From positions 186,001-250,000 of the forward strand of contig CAWAQA010000003.1 in NCBI GenBank assembly GCA_963784065.1: a stretch of 64,000 nt of DNA, in the 5' to 3' direction. The notes under the pieces are model-generated. The model saw only the letters and a program-made list of their open reading frames with translations, was not told the DNA's origin and did no database searches. Position numbers and translations under genes: made by a program. This stretch comes from CAWAQA01 sp963784065. Its GTDB lineage: Bacteria; Acidobacteriota; Vicinamibacteria; Vicinamibacterales; UBA2999. Shown here one piece after another: positions 35,383 to 44,288 of the stretch. Each line of letters begins with the position of its first letter. Within the stretch, counting starts at the first letter, position 1.

Positions 35383-36420
35383 ATGGTTGGTTCAGCGCGG
35401 GTCGCGGTCCTCATCGCGACCTATAACCGGGCAGCGTTGCTGGGTGAGACGCTGGATGTCCTCGCCCGTTCCGAGACCGACCCCCTGATGCCCTGGGAGG
35501 TTGTTGTCATCGACAACAACTCGACCGACGACACGCGGCACGTCGTCAGGTCACGACAGGCGGGGTACCCGGTCCGACTCACATACTTGGTCGAACGTCG
35601 GCAGGGACGGTCGGCCGCGCTCAACGCCGGCATCGCCGCGACAGCGGCGCCGCTGCTGCTCTTCACCGATGACGACGTCCGAGTGGAACCGGGTTGGCTC
35701 CTCGCCGGCGCACGCGCGCTCGACGACGGCGCGGACTACGTTGGTGGTCCCGTCGTCCCGATCTGGGAAGCGCCCCCGCCGCGGTGGCTCGACCTGACGC
35801 GCGGCGACCTGTGGGGGACGATCGCGATTCTCGACTATGGGCCGAGCCGATTCACCTTCGAGGATCGCTGCCGCGTGCCGCTCGGCGCGAACATGGGGTT
35901 TCACCGTTCCCTGGTCGAGCGCGTCGGCGCGTTTCGAGCCGACCTCGGCCGCTCGAACGGCCGCCGTGTGCTCGGGCAGGAAGTCCCGGAGCTCCTCGCG
36001 CGTTCCCGCGCGGCCAACCTGAGCGGCGTCTATGTGCCGGAAATGCGCGTACACCATCACATCCCCGCGGCACGACTGACGAAGCGCTACTTCCGTCGCT
36101 GGTGGGTGGGCAAGGGGTTCTCGAAGGCCATTCTCGACGCCACGCAGCCAATCACGGAGACGGGCCTCGACCTTCGCACCGTACCGCACCTCGGTTCCGT
36201 ACCTCGCTTCATGATCTCGGACGCCGGCCGCGACATCCTCGCTTATGCCCGCGCCGTAGTCGTCAATGATGTCTGCGAACGCGCACGCCGCGCGATGCGG
36301 CTCGCGTACCTGTGGGGCTATCTGCGCGCGCGCGGCCTCTGGCGCCGCCCGCAGTACGCCTCGACCGCACCGCAGGGACCGTTCGACAAGCTCACGCCTG
36401 CTGCCTCTTCACGCTGGTAG
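35383..36420 (+). CDS. GT2 family glycosyltransferase (tandem paralogue)
   Basis: Intact, 345 residues. VAVLIATYNRAALLGETLDV, WEVVVIDNNSTDDTRHVV, LLLFTDDDVRVEPGW, LGANMGFHRSLVERVG, VLGQEVPELLARSRA and LTKRYFRRWWVGKGFSKAI line up with the gene at 34166-35194 along its whole length. The pair therefore arose by duplication and may act on consecutive residues of the repeat unit. The stop TAG lies inside a short direct repeat of CGCTGGTAGGCTG, copied again at about 36429-36442. Confidence 0.88.
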   Translation: MVGSARVAVLIATYNRAALLGETLDVLARSETDPLMPWEVVVIDNNSTDDTRHVVRSRQAGYPVRLTYLVERRQGRSAALNAGIAATAAPLLLFTDDDVRVEPGWLLAGARALDDGADYVGGPVVPIWEAPPPRWLDLTRGDLWGTIAILDYGPSRFTFEDRCRVPLGANMGFHRSLVERVGAFRADLGRSNGRRVLGQEVPELLARSRAANLSGVYVPEMRVHHHIPAARLTKRYFRRWWVGKGFSKAILDATQPITETGLDLRTVPHLGSVPRFMISDAGRDILAYARAVVVNDVCERARRAMRLAYLWGYLRARGLWRRPQYASTAPQGPFDKLTPAASSRW

Positions 36421-36666
36421 GCTGCTCCTCTTCCGCTGGTAGGCTGGACACCATCTCCGACCTCGGTGTTTCGTTCTGCCAGCGCTGAGCGGGCACGACG
36501 GTATGTGGGTATGGACGGGCTCTGATTTCCCTTCAGCTCAGCTCGCTGAAACGAACTCCAACGCGCATACTGTTTCTGGGCAGTCGGGTTCCCTCATTAG
36601 TGACACCGTGTGTCGGTCAAAGAGGAACTTCCCTACCATTCAACGCCGTATTCATGGCTCGAGTGC

Positions 36667-36682
36667 TGGCACTGCCTTAGCA
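36667..36682 (+). promoter_or_regulatory. Sigma-54 promoter of the secreted PLD-like gene
   Basis: TGGCACTGCCTTAGCA: a perfect -24 element TGGCAC, GG and GC exactly 10 bases apart, and TAGCA at -12 (one mismatch to TTGCA). It is oriented toward the PLD-like gene, whose ATG is at 37040. Confidence 0.55.
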
Positions 36683-36803
36683 GAGGACGCAGCGGCTCGG
36701 CTATATGACCAGAAAGCAGGACACACGACGCGGCGAGCGCATCTCGTGTTCGCTTCGGGCTGATCGTGCGTTGAGCCTAATGGTTCCGGTATTCGTGGTC
36801 GTG

Positions 36804-36847
36804 CTGCGACCTGGCGGCTTCACCGAAGCCGCAGGGTTCGGTCGCAG
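36804..36847 (+). other. Nested stem-loop in the leader of the PLD-like gene
   Basis: An outer stem CTGCGACC (36804-36811) pairs with GGTCGCAG (36840-36847). An inner stem GCGGCTTC (36814-36821) pairs with GAAGCCGC (36825-36832) around ACC. Sixteen base pairs in all, with a 2/7-base internal loop. There is no T run after it, so it is not a classic terminator. It is about 190 bases before the start codon and could be a structured 5' leader element or a protein-binding palindrome. Confidence 0.55.
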
Positions 36848-37039
36848 GTTCCGTGACGACTCCTCCGGAAACCCTTGAGCGGGGCGTACGGTTACGTGAA
36901 ACGAAATAGGGCGCGACGCGGTCCTTCGAAAACATCCCCAGAACGGAGCGATGTGGTGGCATTCGAATCGCAAGGTGCCTGCAACATGCGTGAAGACCTC
37001 AAGCTTTGGACATTGTTTCCCGTTGGAGAGCCACGAGTG

Positions 37040-39761
37040 ATGCGTACTGCTGTCGTTTGGTTTCTGCTGCTCTGCGCCGCGTTGACGCTCCCAGGCGTCG
37101 GCTACGCCCAAACCGTGGGCAATTACATGTGCGACCCGGGCGCGGAAAATTGCCGCACCAAATTGATCGCGCTGATTGACGCTGAGGATCAGGCCATCGA
37201 TGCGGCGTTCTGGTTCATGGAGGACACCCGCTTCTCCCAGGCGCTGATCAGGGCGCACAACCGGAACGTGGACGTGCGTGTCATCACCGACATGCGCGGG
37301 TGGACGGGCAACTCGGATTATGCCGGCTATCCGGGATCGAAGATTCCCGTGGATCAGCTCTACGCGGCGGGAGTTCCCATCCGGCACAAGAACGGAACGG
37401 GCGGCATCCTGCATTTCAAGACGATGATCTTCCACGGCCTGAACATGGTGGAGTTCAGCGGCGGGAACTACAGCGGCGCCGCGTTCGTGCGGGAAGGCTA
37501 TCCGTCGTCTGCGCCCTACTCCAACTACGTTGACGAAGCCATCGTGTTCACCAACGACGACAGCCTGGTCAAGAGCTTCTTGACGCGCTTCGACGACCTG
37601 TGGACCGATGTCACAACCGGGACGCAGAAGTTTGCGAACTACTGCCCAAGCCCAATCCCTGCCGCACAGGGGGACTGCGTCAACCGGCCCTTGAGCCGCG
37701 CGCATGATCCTTTCCTCCCCCTCGACGCGGAGATGAATTTCGTTCCCTTGCAGAATTTCCGGTCGCGGGCCGTCGCCCGCTACAACGCCGAGACGGTAGC
37801 GAACGGCGGCGGCATCGACGCCATCATTTATCGGATCACGGACGCGGGCCACACCAACGCGCTCATCGCCGCGGCCAAACGTGGTGTCCGGGTTCGAGTC
37901 ATCACTGAACCGCTGGAGTATCGCAACGAGGGCAAGTTCTGGAATTCGTATAACTTCGACCTGCTCTGGCTTCAGGGCAAGAGATGCGCCGACGTACCGT
38001 CGGAATGCGCGAACACCGGCAGCATCTCGGTCCGCCTTCGCGCACACCCGGGCCTGCTCCACGAGAAGCTGACGGTGTTGCGCGGCCAGCAGATGGTGAT
38101 TGTCGGTTCATCGAACTGGACGAGCAGCAGCGCGAGCTCGCAGACCGAACACAACCTCTTTGCCACGCGCGTCAATCGTCCGTGGGTGTACGACTGGTCC
38201 GCGACCCACTTCGACCATAAATGGGACAACCTGACGACTCCGTTCACGCCTCAGGCTCCCGACACCCCGGTACTGAAGGTGCCGGCGAATGCCGCGCAGA
38301 ATCAGCCGCTGACCGTGACGCTCAAGTGGCACGCCGGCTACTGGGGCCAGAAGTACGACGTGTGGTTCGGCACCAGCGCATCCAGCATGGCGCTCATCGC
38401 CACGGCCAAGGAGCTCGGGCCGAGTCAGTCGGCGAGCGATTTCAAATCGTTCGCCGTCCCGACGGCGCTCGTCGAGGGCACGACATACTTCTGGCAGGTA
38501 CGGACCTACACGATGGCCGGTCTGTTCGCGCACGAGCCCTGTCTGGAGCTTCCGCACGGCCGGAGGCACACCGCCGACCACGGGCGAAGGCGACGTGCTG
38601 CTGCATGCTTACCGCGCCCCCGTGCGCGCGGGGTGGGTCGTCGTGAACGACGCGACCGCGGCCGGCGGCAAGGCGCTCAACTTCCCCAACGCCGGTGCCC
38701 CGACGCGATCGCCGTCGGCAAACCCGACGGACTACTTCGAGGTCGGCTTCACGGCCACGGCAGGCGTCCCGTACAGGATCTGGCTGCGCGGCAAGGCGCA
38801 AAGCAACAGCTACGCGAACGACTCCGCGTTCGTGCAGTTCGACGACAGCGTCAACGCGTCCGGCGTGCCGCAGTGGCGCATCGGCACGACGTCGGTGACG
38901 ACGGTCAGCATCGAGGACTGCACCTCGTGCGGTCTCGCCGCGTGGGGCTGGAACGATAACCTGACCAACGGCACGGCCGGCGCCCTCGGGCCCCTCGTGT
39001 ACTTCGAAACGACCGGCACGCACCGTATCCGAATCCAGGTCCGGGAGGACGGGCTTACCATCGACCAGATCAAACTGATGCAGGCACCCGGCCCGAGCAC
39101 GCCAGCGCCGGGCACGCCGAAGAACGACGCAACGATTTATCCCGAGGCAAACTTCGCCGACATCGAGGGCGCCGGCCCGCCGCCGCCGCCTGCGCCCACG
39201 TGCGGCCCGCTCCCGTCAGGGTGGGCGAGCCTCGATATCGGTGCGGTGTCCGCCGTCGGTCAGTCCTGTTTCAACTCGGCAACCGGAGTGTTCACGATGC
39301 GCGGCGCCGGCGCTGACATCTGGGGAAGCGCCGATGAGTTCCAGTTCGCATACCAGCAACTCATCGGTGACGGGACATTCACCGTCCGGGTGTCGCAACT
39401 GGAGAATGTCAACGCCTGGACGAAATCGGGCGTCATGATGCGGAACACGCTCAACGCCAACTCGGCGCACGCGTCGATCTTCGTCAGTCCCGGCAAGGGC
39501 GTGGCGTTCCAGCGGCGTGTCGCCGCCGGGGGCGTGACAACGAATACGGGCGCAAGCGGGACACCGCCGCGCTGGCTGAGAGTGACTCGCACCGGCGATG
39601 TATTCACGGCCTTCTCGTCGACCGATGGCAGCAGTTGGACGCCGGTGGGCAGCGACACGATCGTGATGAACGCCACGATCTTCGTGGGCATCCCGCTCAC
39701 CAGCCACGTCGACGGGACACTCGCCTCTGGGACGATCACCGACGTGAGCCTCACGCCGTAA
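37040..39761 (+). CDS. Secreted multidomain PLD-like protein, one frame change
   Basis: About 907 residues with a signal peptide (VVWFLLLCAALTLPGVGYAQ). Two PLD-fold halves: the first with IDAAFWFMEDTRFSQALI and ILHFKTMIFHGLNMVEFSGG (HxK, about residue 125), the second with VRVRVITEPLEYRN and LLHEKLTVLRGQQMVIVGSS (HxK, about 340). Both lack the Asp four residues after the Lys. An FN3-like segment follows (VTLKWHAGYWGQKYDVWFG). After one extra base near 38540 come a carbohydrate-binding-like domain (VGFTATAGVPYRIWLRGKA, NSYANDSAFVQFDD) and a C-terminal concanavalin-like domain (GAGADIWGSADEFQFAYQ, MMRNTLNANSAHASIFVSPG). The last two domains recur in the proteins at 59340, 47801 and 50165. It may cut phosphodiesters in an extracellular polymer or in DNA. 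Confidence 0.82.
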
Positions 39762-39782
39762 CGCAGGCGGCGGTCGAACAAG

Positions 39783-39823
39783 GGAAGGTGCAGGTCGCGT
39801 GGTTGCCGCGACCTGCACCTTCC
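39783..39823. terminator. Strong palindromic terminator between convergent genes
   Basis: A perfect 17-bp stem: positions 39783-39799 (GGAAGGTGCAGGTCGCG) pair with 39807-39823, around a seven-base loop. It lies 22 bases after the PLD-like stop and before the end of the convergent gene at 39996. There is no long T run on either side, but the stem is strong enough to serve both directions. Confidence 0.65.
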
Positions 39824-39995
39824 ATCTGCGAGCGTAGCCTTCCAATACACACAGCTCTTCACGGCACCCCGAAGCGGAGTCTCTCCGCCGCCGGCGCACC
39901 CGCAGACTCGAAGCCATGACAGGTCAGATGCGGGCGTCCGGGATGCTCACCCGGCCTGCTGCTTCATGGGTGCCTTCGCACCCTGTCCGGAAAGT

Positions 39996-40877
39996 TCAAC
40001 CCGAAATTCGGGCGAGCGGGCGCAGGAGACGCCCGATACGAGGGTACCGACCCAGGAAGCGGCGTACGGCGATCCGCGGCTTCAGCATGTGCGATGACGG
40101 CGGCACTTTGTGGGTGTACATGTGCGGCTGGCGGAGGACCTCGGGCAGGTCGTCTGACAGGACTTCGTCGAAGGCGCGGTTCAACTCCGCCGCGAGAGCA
40201 GGGTGGCCAAGCCGCCGCGCCACGTCCACGGACAGGCCGAGCCACGACCGGATGGCTGCGCGACGCGTGTCGGCGTTGCCGCAATACAACACGCCGAGAT
40301 CCAGGTGATCTTCGAGCTCATTCGCCAGCCTGATCAGCACCACGTCGCGTTCGTCAGGAGCCATGCTCTCGACGCGCGCAAGCATCTCGGGCACCGTTAC
40401 CGGACTCCACTGCAGCTTGTCGTAGCGGATGATCAACTCCTCGATCTCGGGACCGACCGCCTGCCGCACGACCGCCCGCTTGGCCGGAGTCGTCCGCCGG
40501 CGTCCGTCGCCGAACTCCCCGAACAAGTACGCGGCGTGAAGGACCGCGGTGGCCACCAATGGGGCTCTCGCTCGCAACGAGACCAGCACGCTCGCTGTTC
40601 CGACGAGGTGAGCGAGCAACGGCTTGCCCGAGCCCCGGTATTCAGACGTGAATAACTGCATGGCCAGGTCGTAGGCCCGACGAACCGTCGCGAGGTCGTC
40701 CTGCGAATACCCGGCGTGCCGCATCTGGTTGAACAACTGGAGGCTGGTCTGTGCGTAGGTGAAGGCGCTCCGCGCCTGAGTCGCCGCGCTCGTTTCGCCC
40801 AAGGCCGAGGGAACTGCGGTGCCGCTCGTGAAGGCCCCGGACGATGCCGACGTGACTGACACCTTTGCGCTCAACAT
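39996..40877 (-). CDS. HD-domain-like protein (possibly DUF6817 type) without the HD metal site
   Basis: About 293 residues from ATG 40877 (MLSAKVSVTSAS); a longer reading from 40967 exists. The core LVGTASVLVSLRARAPLVAT...AVLHAAYLFGEFGDGRR looks like the helical HD fold of RelA/SpoT hydrolases, and EELIIRYDKLQW and RDVVLIRLANELEDHLDLG continue it. The HD dyad that should bind metal reads HAAY. So it is probably not a working phosphohydrolase. It may be a ligand or partner sensor in the EPS locus. Short helix-rich C terminus with many Arg. Confidence 0.55.
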   Translation of the reverse strand: MLSAKVSVTSASSGAFTSGTAVPSALGETSAATQARSAFTYAQTSLQLFNQMRHAGYSQDDLATVRRAYDLAMQLFTSEYRGSGKPLLAHLVGTASVLVSLRARAPLVATAVLHAAYLFGEFGDGRRRTTPAKRAVVRQAVGPEIEELIIRYDKLQWSPVTVPEMLARVESMAPDERDVVLIRLANELEDHLDLGVLYCGNADTRRAAIRSWLGLSVDVARRLGHPALAAELNRAFDEVLSDDLPEVLRQPHMYTHKVPPSSHMLKPRIAVRRFLGRYPRIGRLLRPLARISG

Positions 40878-41039
40878 CACACTCTCCAGAGAATCAGGTG
40901 CCGGTGCATCATGGGCGGCGCGCGCCACGCCGCGTGGCAGAGCTGAACACGCGTTGCTGAAGCACACAAGGTGCCACGGGGCGCCGACTCATGCATTTCT
41001 TTACACTGTAGGCATGGATTCTGCTGAGGCGGACACCAC

Positions 41040-42371
41040 ATGAAGGTTCTGCTGGCAAACTCGACGTGCAAGGTTGGCGGCGTCAGCATGTTCATGCTGT
41101 CGATGCAGTCGGCGCTCCGGTCCCAGAACCATGCGTGTGAACTGTTTTTCTTCGAACGGGGCACGATGGAACGTTTTCTCCCGACCGGGGGCGGCGTCCA
41201 TTTCGGTGACCTCGCCGACTGTCTGCGGCTGGTCGAACGCGGCGGGTTCGACGTGGTGCACGCCAACAACGTCGACTGGACGACGGGTATCTCCGCCGTG
41301 CGCGAGCTCGGGGCGAAGCTGATCCTGACCGCCCACAAGGCACGGGCGTCGGCGTGGACCTACGGTTGGAACACCAGCAATTGCGACGCGCTGGCCACGG
41401 TGTCGAATTGGATCCGCCTCGAACTGCAGCCATTTACGGACGCGCCGATTCAGGTCGTCCCGAACGGCATCGACGTGCAGAAGTTCAGCAGGGCTCCTCG
41501 GGCACCGACGTCGCCGCCAATCGTCGCGTGGATCGGCCGGGGCGGATCGCCGCTCAAGGGTCTTGAGAAGCTGGCGACCATCGCGCCCGCACTCCACCGC
41601 GGCGGCGTGCGGCTGTGGATCATCGATCAGCACGGACCTGAGATGGCGGCGGCCGCCTACCCGGAGGCCGCCGCAGCACTTCAGCCGCTCGCCGAGGTGT
41701 GGGGCGGGGTGCCATTCGACGCGATGCCGGACCTGTACCGCGATGTCGCCGCCAGCGGCGGCTGCATCCTGTCTACATCGGTACGGGAAGGGTTGCCGCT
41801 GGCGCTGCTCGAGGCCCAGGCCTGTGGCTGCAGCGTCGTCGCCTCCGACGTCCAGGGCAATAACGAGTGCGTGTCCGAGGCGAATGGCGGCATCCTCTAC
41901 GCCGCCGACGAGGACGGTGCGGCCGTCGCCGCCCGTATCCTCAGCGTCCTCGGCGATCGCCCGGCGCTGCAGGGGCGGCAGGACGCGTCGGCCGCATACG
42001 TGCGGGAACACTTCAGCCTCACGCGCATGGCGACGCGTTACCTGCGCATCTACGCGGAGTCGCCTTACGCGGCGTCAGGCCATCGGTCACGACGGGTGCG
42101 TGCCCGGCTGCGGCTCTCGCCGCTCTGGCATTACCGGGCGTATCTGGATCAGCGATGGGGTGTGGGGGATCGGCAGTATGGTGCGTCGCAAGCGCTGGCG
42201 CGCAGCGGCGACTGGCGGCTCGCGGCGGGCGCCGTCCGCAGCGCGGTTCAGACCAGCCCCACGATTTTCGCGAACCCGCGGCGACTCGCGTATCTCGTTC
42301 GAACGCTTGTCCGCGCGCCTAGGCCGCCTGTACGGACGTCGGTCGGGCATCCGCCGAGCCAACCGGGCTGA
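41040..42371 (+). CDS. GT4 family glycosyltransferase
   Basis: Intact, 443 residues. GT-B fold. N-terminal STCKVGGVSMFMLSMQSALR and DVVHANNVDWTTGISAVREL; linker VVPNGIDVQKFSR; C-terminal donor domain with IVAWIGRGGSPLKGLEKLA, STSVREGLPLALLEAQACGC and VASDVQGNNECV. A tail of about 80 residues after the GT fold (LSPLWHYRAYLDQRWGVGDR) is unusual. It ends overlapping the convergent methyltransferase gene by about 50 bases. Retaining glycosyltransferase, sugar unknown. Confidence 0.9.
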   Translation: MKVLLANSTCKVGGVSMFMLSMQSALRSQNHACELFFFERGTMERFLPTGGGVHFGDLADCLRLVERGGFDVVHANNVDWTTGISAVRELGAKLILTAHKARASAWTYGWNTSNCDALATVSNWIRLELQPFTDAPIQVVPNGIDVQKFSRAPRAPTSPPIVAWIGRGGSPLKGLEKLATIAPALHRGGVRLWIIDQHGPEMAAAAYPEAAAALQPLAEVWGGVPFDAMPDLYRDVAASGGCILSTSVREGLPLALLEAQACGCSVVASDVQGNNECVSEANGGILYAADEDGAAVAARILSVLGDRPALQGRQDASAAYVREHFSLTRMATRYLRIYAESPYAASGHRSRRVRARLRLSPLWHYRAYLDQRWGVGDRQYGASQALARSGDWRLAAGAVRSAVQTSPTIFANPRRLAYLVRTLVRAPRPPVRTSVGHPPSQPG

Positions 42372-43041
42372 GCCTGACAAACGCAGCCTGGTGCGCCCAC
42401 AACTTCAACCCGAACACCCGCTTCAGGACCTTCGCCGCGAGCAGGGTCGGCTTCCACGCGTACAGCTCGTTGACGAAGTAGTAGGCCTGGCGCCGCGTCA
42501 AGGGAACAATCTGCGCGCCCTTCGCGGTCCCCGCGTACACGGTCACTGACCCAAGCGGGTCAACCAGCCGCTCGAACTCGCGCGGCGTGTACTCTCGGAC
42601 GTGGTACGGATTTCTATTGCGGCTCAGGGTGTAATTCGGTGTCGTGACGAACACGGCGTTTCTGGCAACCCTGGCCAACTCCATGACAAACGCCCGGTCC
42701 GCTTCAATGTGCTCGATCACGTCCATGCACACCACGACGTCGAACGACTTGTCCGGCATTGCCTCGACCGGCTTGATCTCGACACGCACGTCGGGCCGCG
42801 TGAGCCGCTCGTCCAGATCGATGCCGAGCGCGTCGGTGGCTTTCTCCGCGAGCACCTTCAAGCCCTCTCCGGATCCGCAGCCGACGTCCAATACGGTCTG
42901 ACCCTCCACGTACTGCGAGACGAAGCGGTACCAGCCCATCTGGGAAGGTCCTCGCCCCGAGAGCGTCTCATTGTCACCACACGTGCGTGGCGCCTTTTGG
43001 CGTGGGGATACAGAAAGCCAACTGAACAGTCGCCCGGCCAT
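42319..43041 (-). CDS. SAM-dependent methyltransferase
   Basis: 240 residues, intact. VLDVGCGSGEGLKVLAEKAT (motif I), DALGIDLDE, VVVCMDVIEHIEADRAFVME (post-motif III) and VREYTPREFERLVDPLGSVT. AAAGG stands eight bases before ATG 43041 (MAGRLFSWLSV), so I prefer this start to the longer reading from 43194. Ubiquinone/sugar-type methyltransferase family; likely modifies a lipid-linked sugar. Confidence 0.82.
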   Translation of the reverse strand: MAGRLFSWLSVSPRQKAPRTCGDNETLSGRGPSQMGWYRFVSQYVEGQTVLDVGCGSGEGLKVLAEKATDALGIDLDERLTRPDVRVEIKPVEAMPDKSFDVVVCMDVIEHIEADRAFVMELARVARNAVFVTTPNYTLSRNRNPYHVREYTPREFERLVDPLGSVTVYAGTAKGAQIVPLTRRQAYYFVNELYAWKPTLLAAKVLKRVFGLKLWAHQAAFVRLSPVGSADARPTSVQAA

Positions 43042-43203
43042 GAGGAATCCCTTTCTCTCGTTAATGCTGCAAAACAGTACTTTACTGCCACCGTCGAGGT
43101 TGCACCGGCCTGCCCATGCAAACGACGCACCGCCTGGGCGAGAGACGCTGCTCCTGCCTCGCTGCCGACCGCGATTCGAGCTCCAGGTCCTCAAGGCGAT
43201 CTC

Positions 43204-43482
43204 GTGAAACCAATGGTAGGCGCCCGCGTGCGTCGGCAGCAGGTCGCGTATGCCCGATCACTCGGTCTGTCTGGCCGCCGCGCGTGCGACTTGCTCTCCG
43301 TCGCCCGGTCGACGCCTGGTTATCAGTCCCGGCTGGCCGCCCGTGATGCACCAGCGCTGGCGGCCATGCGTCGACTGGACGCGCAGTATCCCCGGTACCC
43401 ACGAATCGTTTAACGGGCGCTTTCGCGACCAGCGCCTCACAGTCGCCTCAACCGTCGTCGAGGCGAAGGTGGCTGTTGCACG
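43204..43482 (+). mobile_element. IS3-family transposase (OrfB) relic with internal deletion
   Basis: The first 70 codons from GTG 43204 read like the start of an IS3 OrfB (VAYARSLGLSGRRACDLLSV, RSTPGYQSRLAARD, AMRRLDAQYPRYPRI). The frame then closes, and another frame gives HESFNGRFRDQRL, the end part of the integrase core near the catalytic Glu. The roughly 200 residues between are absent, so the element has been internally deleted and cannot transpose. No clear terminal inverted repeats are seen. Confidence 0.65.
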
Positions 43483-43523
43483 GACGTCATACGTGGGAGA
43501 CACAATCGCTTCCGATCGCCATC

Positions 43524-44237
43524 ATGATCAACGTGGCAAAGGAACGAATCAGGCGACTGATCGGCGCCGCGGTGCGGCATGAGCTTCACGCTCAGGCGCG
43601 GAGTATAGAACTCGCACGCGCGCGGCAACTGGCTGCGGAGGCGGCGGATTTCGTCGAAAATCACATGGGCTACGCGAAGGCGTACACAAGCAAATACGAT
43701 CTGTTGACCGCTGCCCTCGAGGAGGTGAGTCCGACACTCGGTGGGTTGTACTGTGAATTCGGGGTGTTCGAAGGTCGCACCATCAACTTCATTGCGTCGA
43801 AGGTTTCCGGCGACGTGCACGGCTTTGATTCCTTCGAAGGCCTTCCCGAAGACTGGCGACCCGGTGTGATGCGTGGGACGTTCAAGACGGGGAAACTTCC
43901 GAGCGTTCGTGACAACGTGCGAATCCACCGTGGCTGGTTCAGCGACTCACTGCCGGCCTTTGCCCAGCAGCACGCAGGTGCTCTAGCCTTCGCGCATATT
44001 GATTGTGATCTCTACTCGTCGACCAAGACGGTCCTCGAGGTGCTTGGTTCTCGAATCGTGCCGGGGACGGTCCTTCAGTTCGACGAGTTCTTCAACTATT
44101 CAGGCTGGAAACAGGGGGAGTATCTGGCGTTCAAGGAGTTCTGCGAAGCGCGCGAGGTTACGGTTCGCTACATCGGATATACGGCGGCCAACACGCCTGG
44201 CCAGGTCGCCATGTCCGTCGTCGGCGTTGGTCACTGA
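43524..44237 (+). CDS. TylF/macrocin O-methyltransferase-like protein
   Basis: 237 residues, intact. CEFGVFEGRTINFIASKVSG and VHGFDSFEGLPEDWRPGVMR (motif I region), HIDCDLYSSTKTVLEVLGSR (metal/acid loop) and GTVLQFDEFFNYSGWKQGEY. Members methylate sugar or phenolic hydroxyls using Mg. ATG 43524 (MINVAKERIRR) is the natural start. Third methyltransferase in 12 kb. Confidence 0.85.
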   Translation: MINVAKERIRRLIGAAVRHELHAQARSIELARARQLAAEAADFVENHMGYAKAYTSKYDLLTAALEEVSPTLGGLYCEFGVFEGRTINFIASKVSGDVHGFDSFEGLPEDWRPGVMRGTFKTGKLPSVRDNVRIHRGWFSDSLPAFAQQHAGALAFAHIDCDLYSSTKTVLEVLGSRIVPGTVLQFDEFFNYSGWKQGEYLAFKEFCEAREVTVRYIGYTAANTPGQVAMSVVGVGH

Positions 44238-44288
44238 GACCTGTCACTGCGCCGGCTGTTGGCGGTACGGATTCGCCGTCACGATCAA

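Larger units (their letters stand above)
36421..37039 (+). other. Long non-coding leader region before the secreted PLD-like gene
   Basis: No convincing gene lies in these 619 bases. They hold a duplicated CGCTGGTAGGCTG at the left end, a sigma-54 promoter match (36667-36682) and a nested hairpin (36804-36847). The transcript from that promoter would carry about 345 bases of leader before ATG 37040. Short open frames crossing the region (such as 36503-36763) show no family resemblance. Confidence 0.5.

Noticed and set aside
36845..36910. Possible group II intron domain V remnant
   Set aside because: The stretch CTTGAGC...GTACGGTT resembles the two arms of domain V, but the central hairpin, reverse transcriptase and intron ends are missing. 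Similarity is too short to support.
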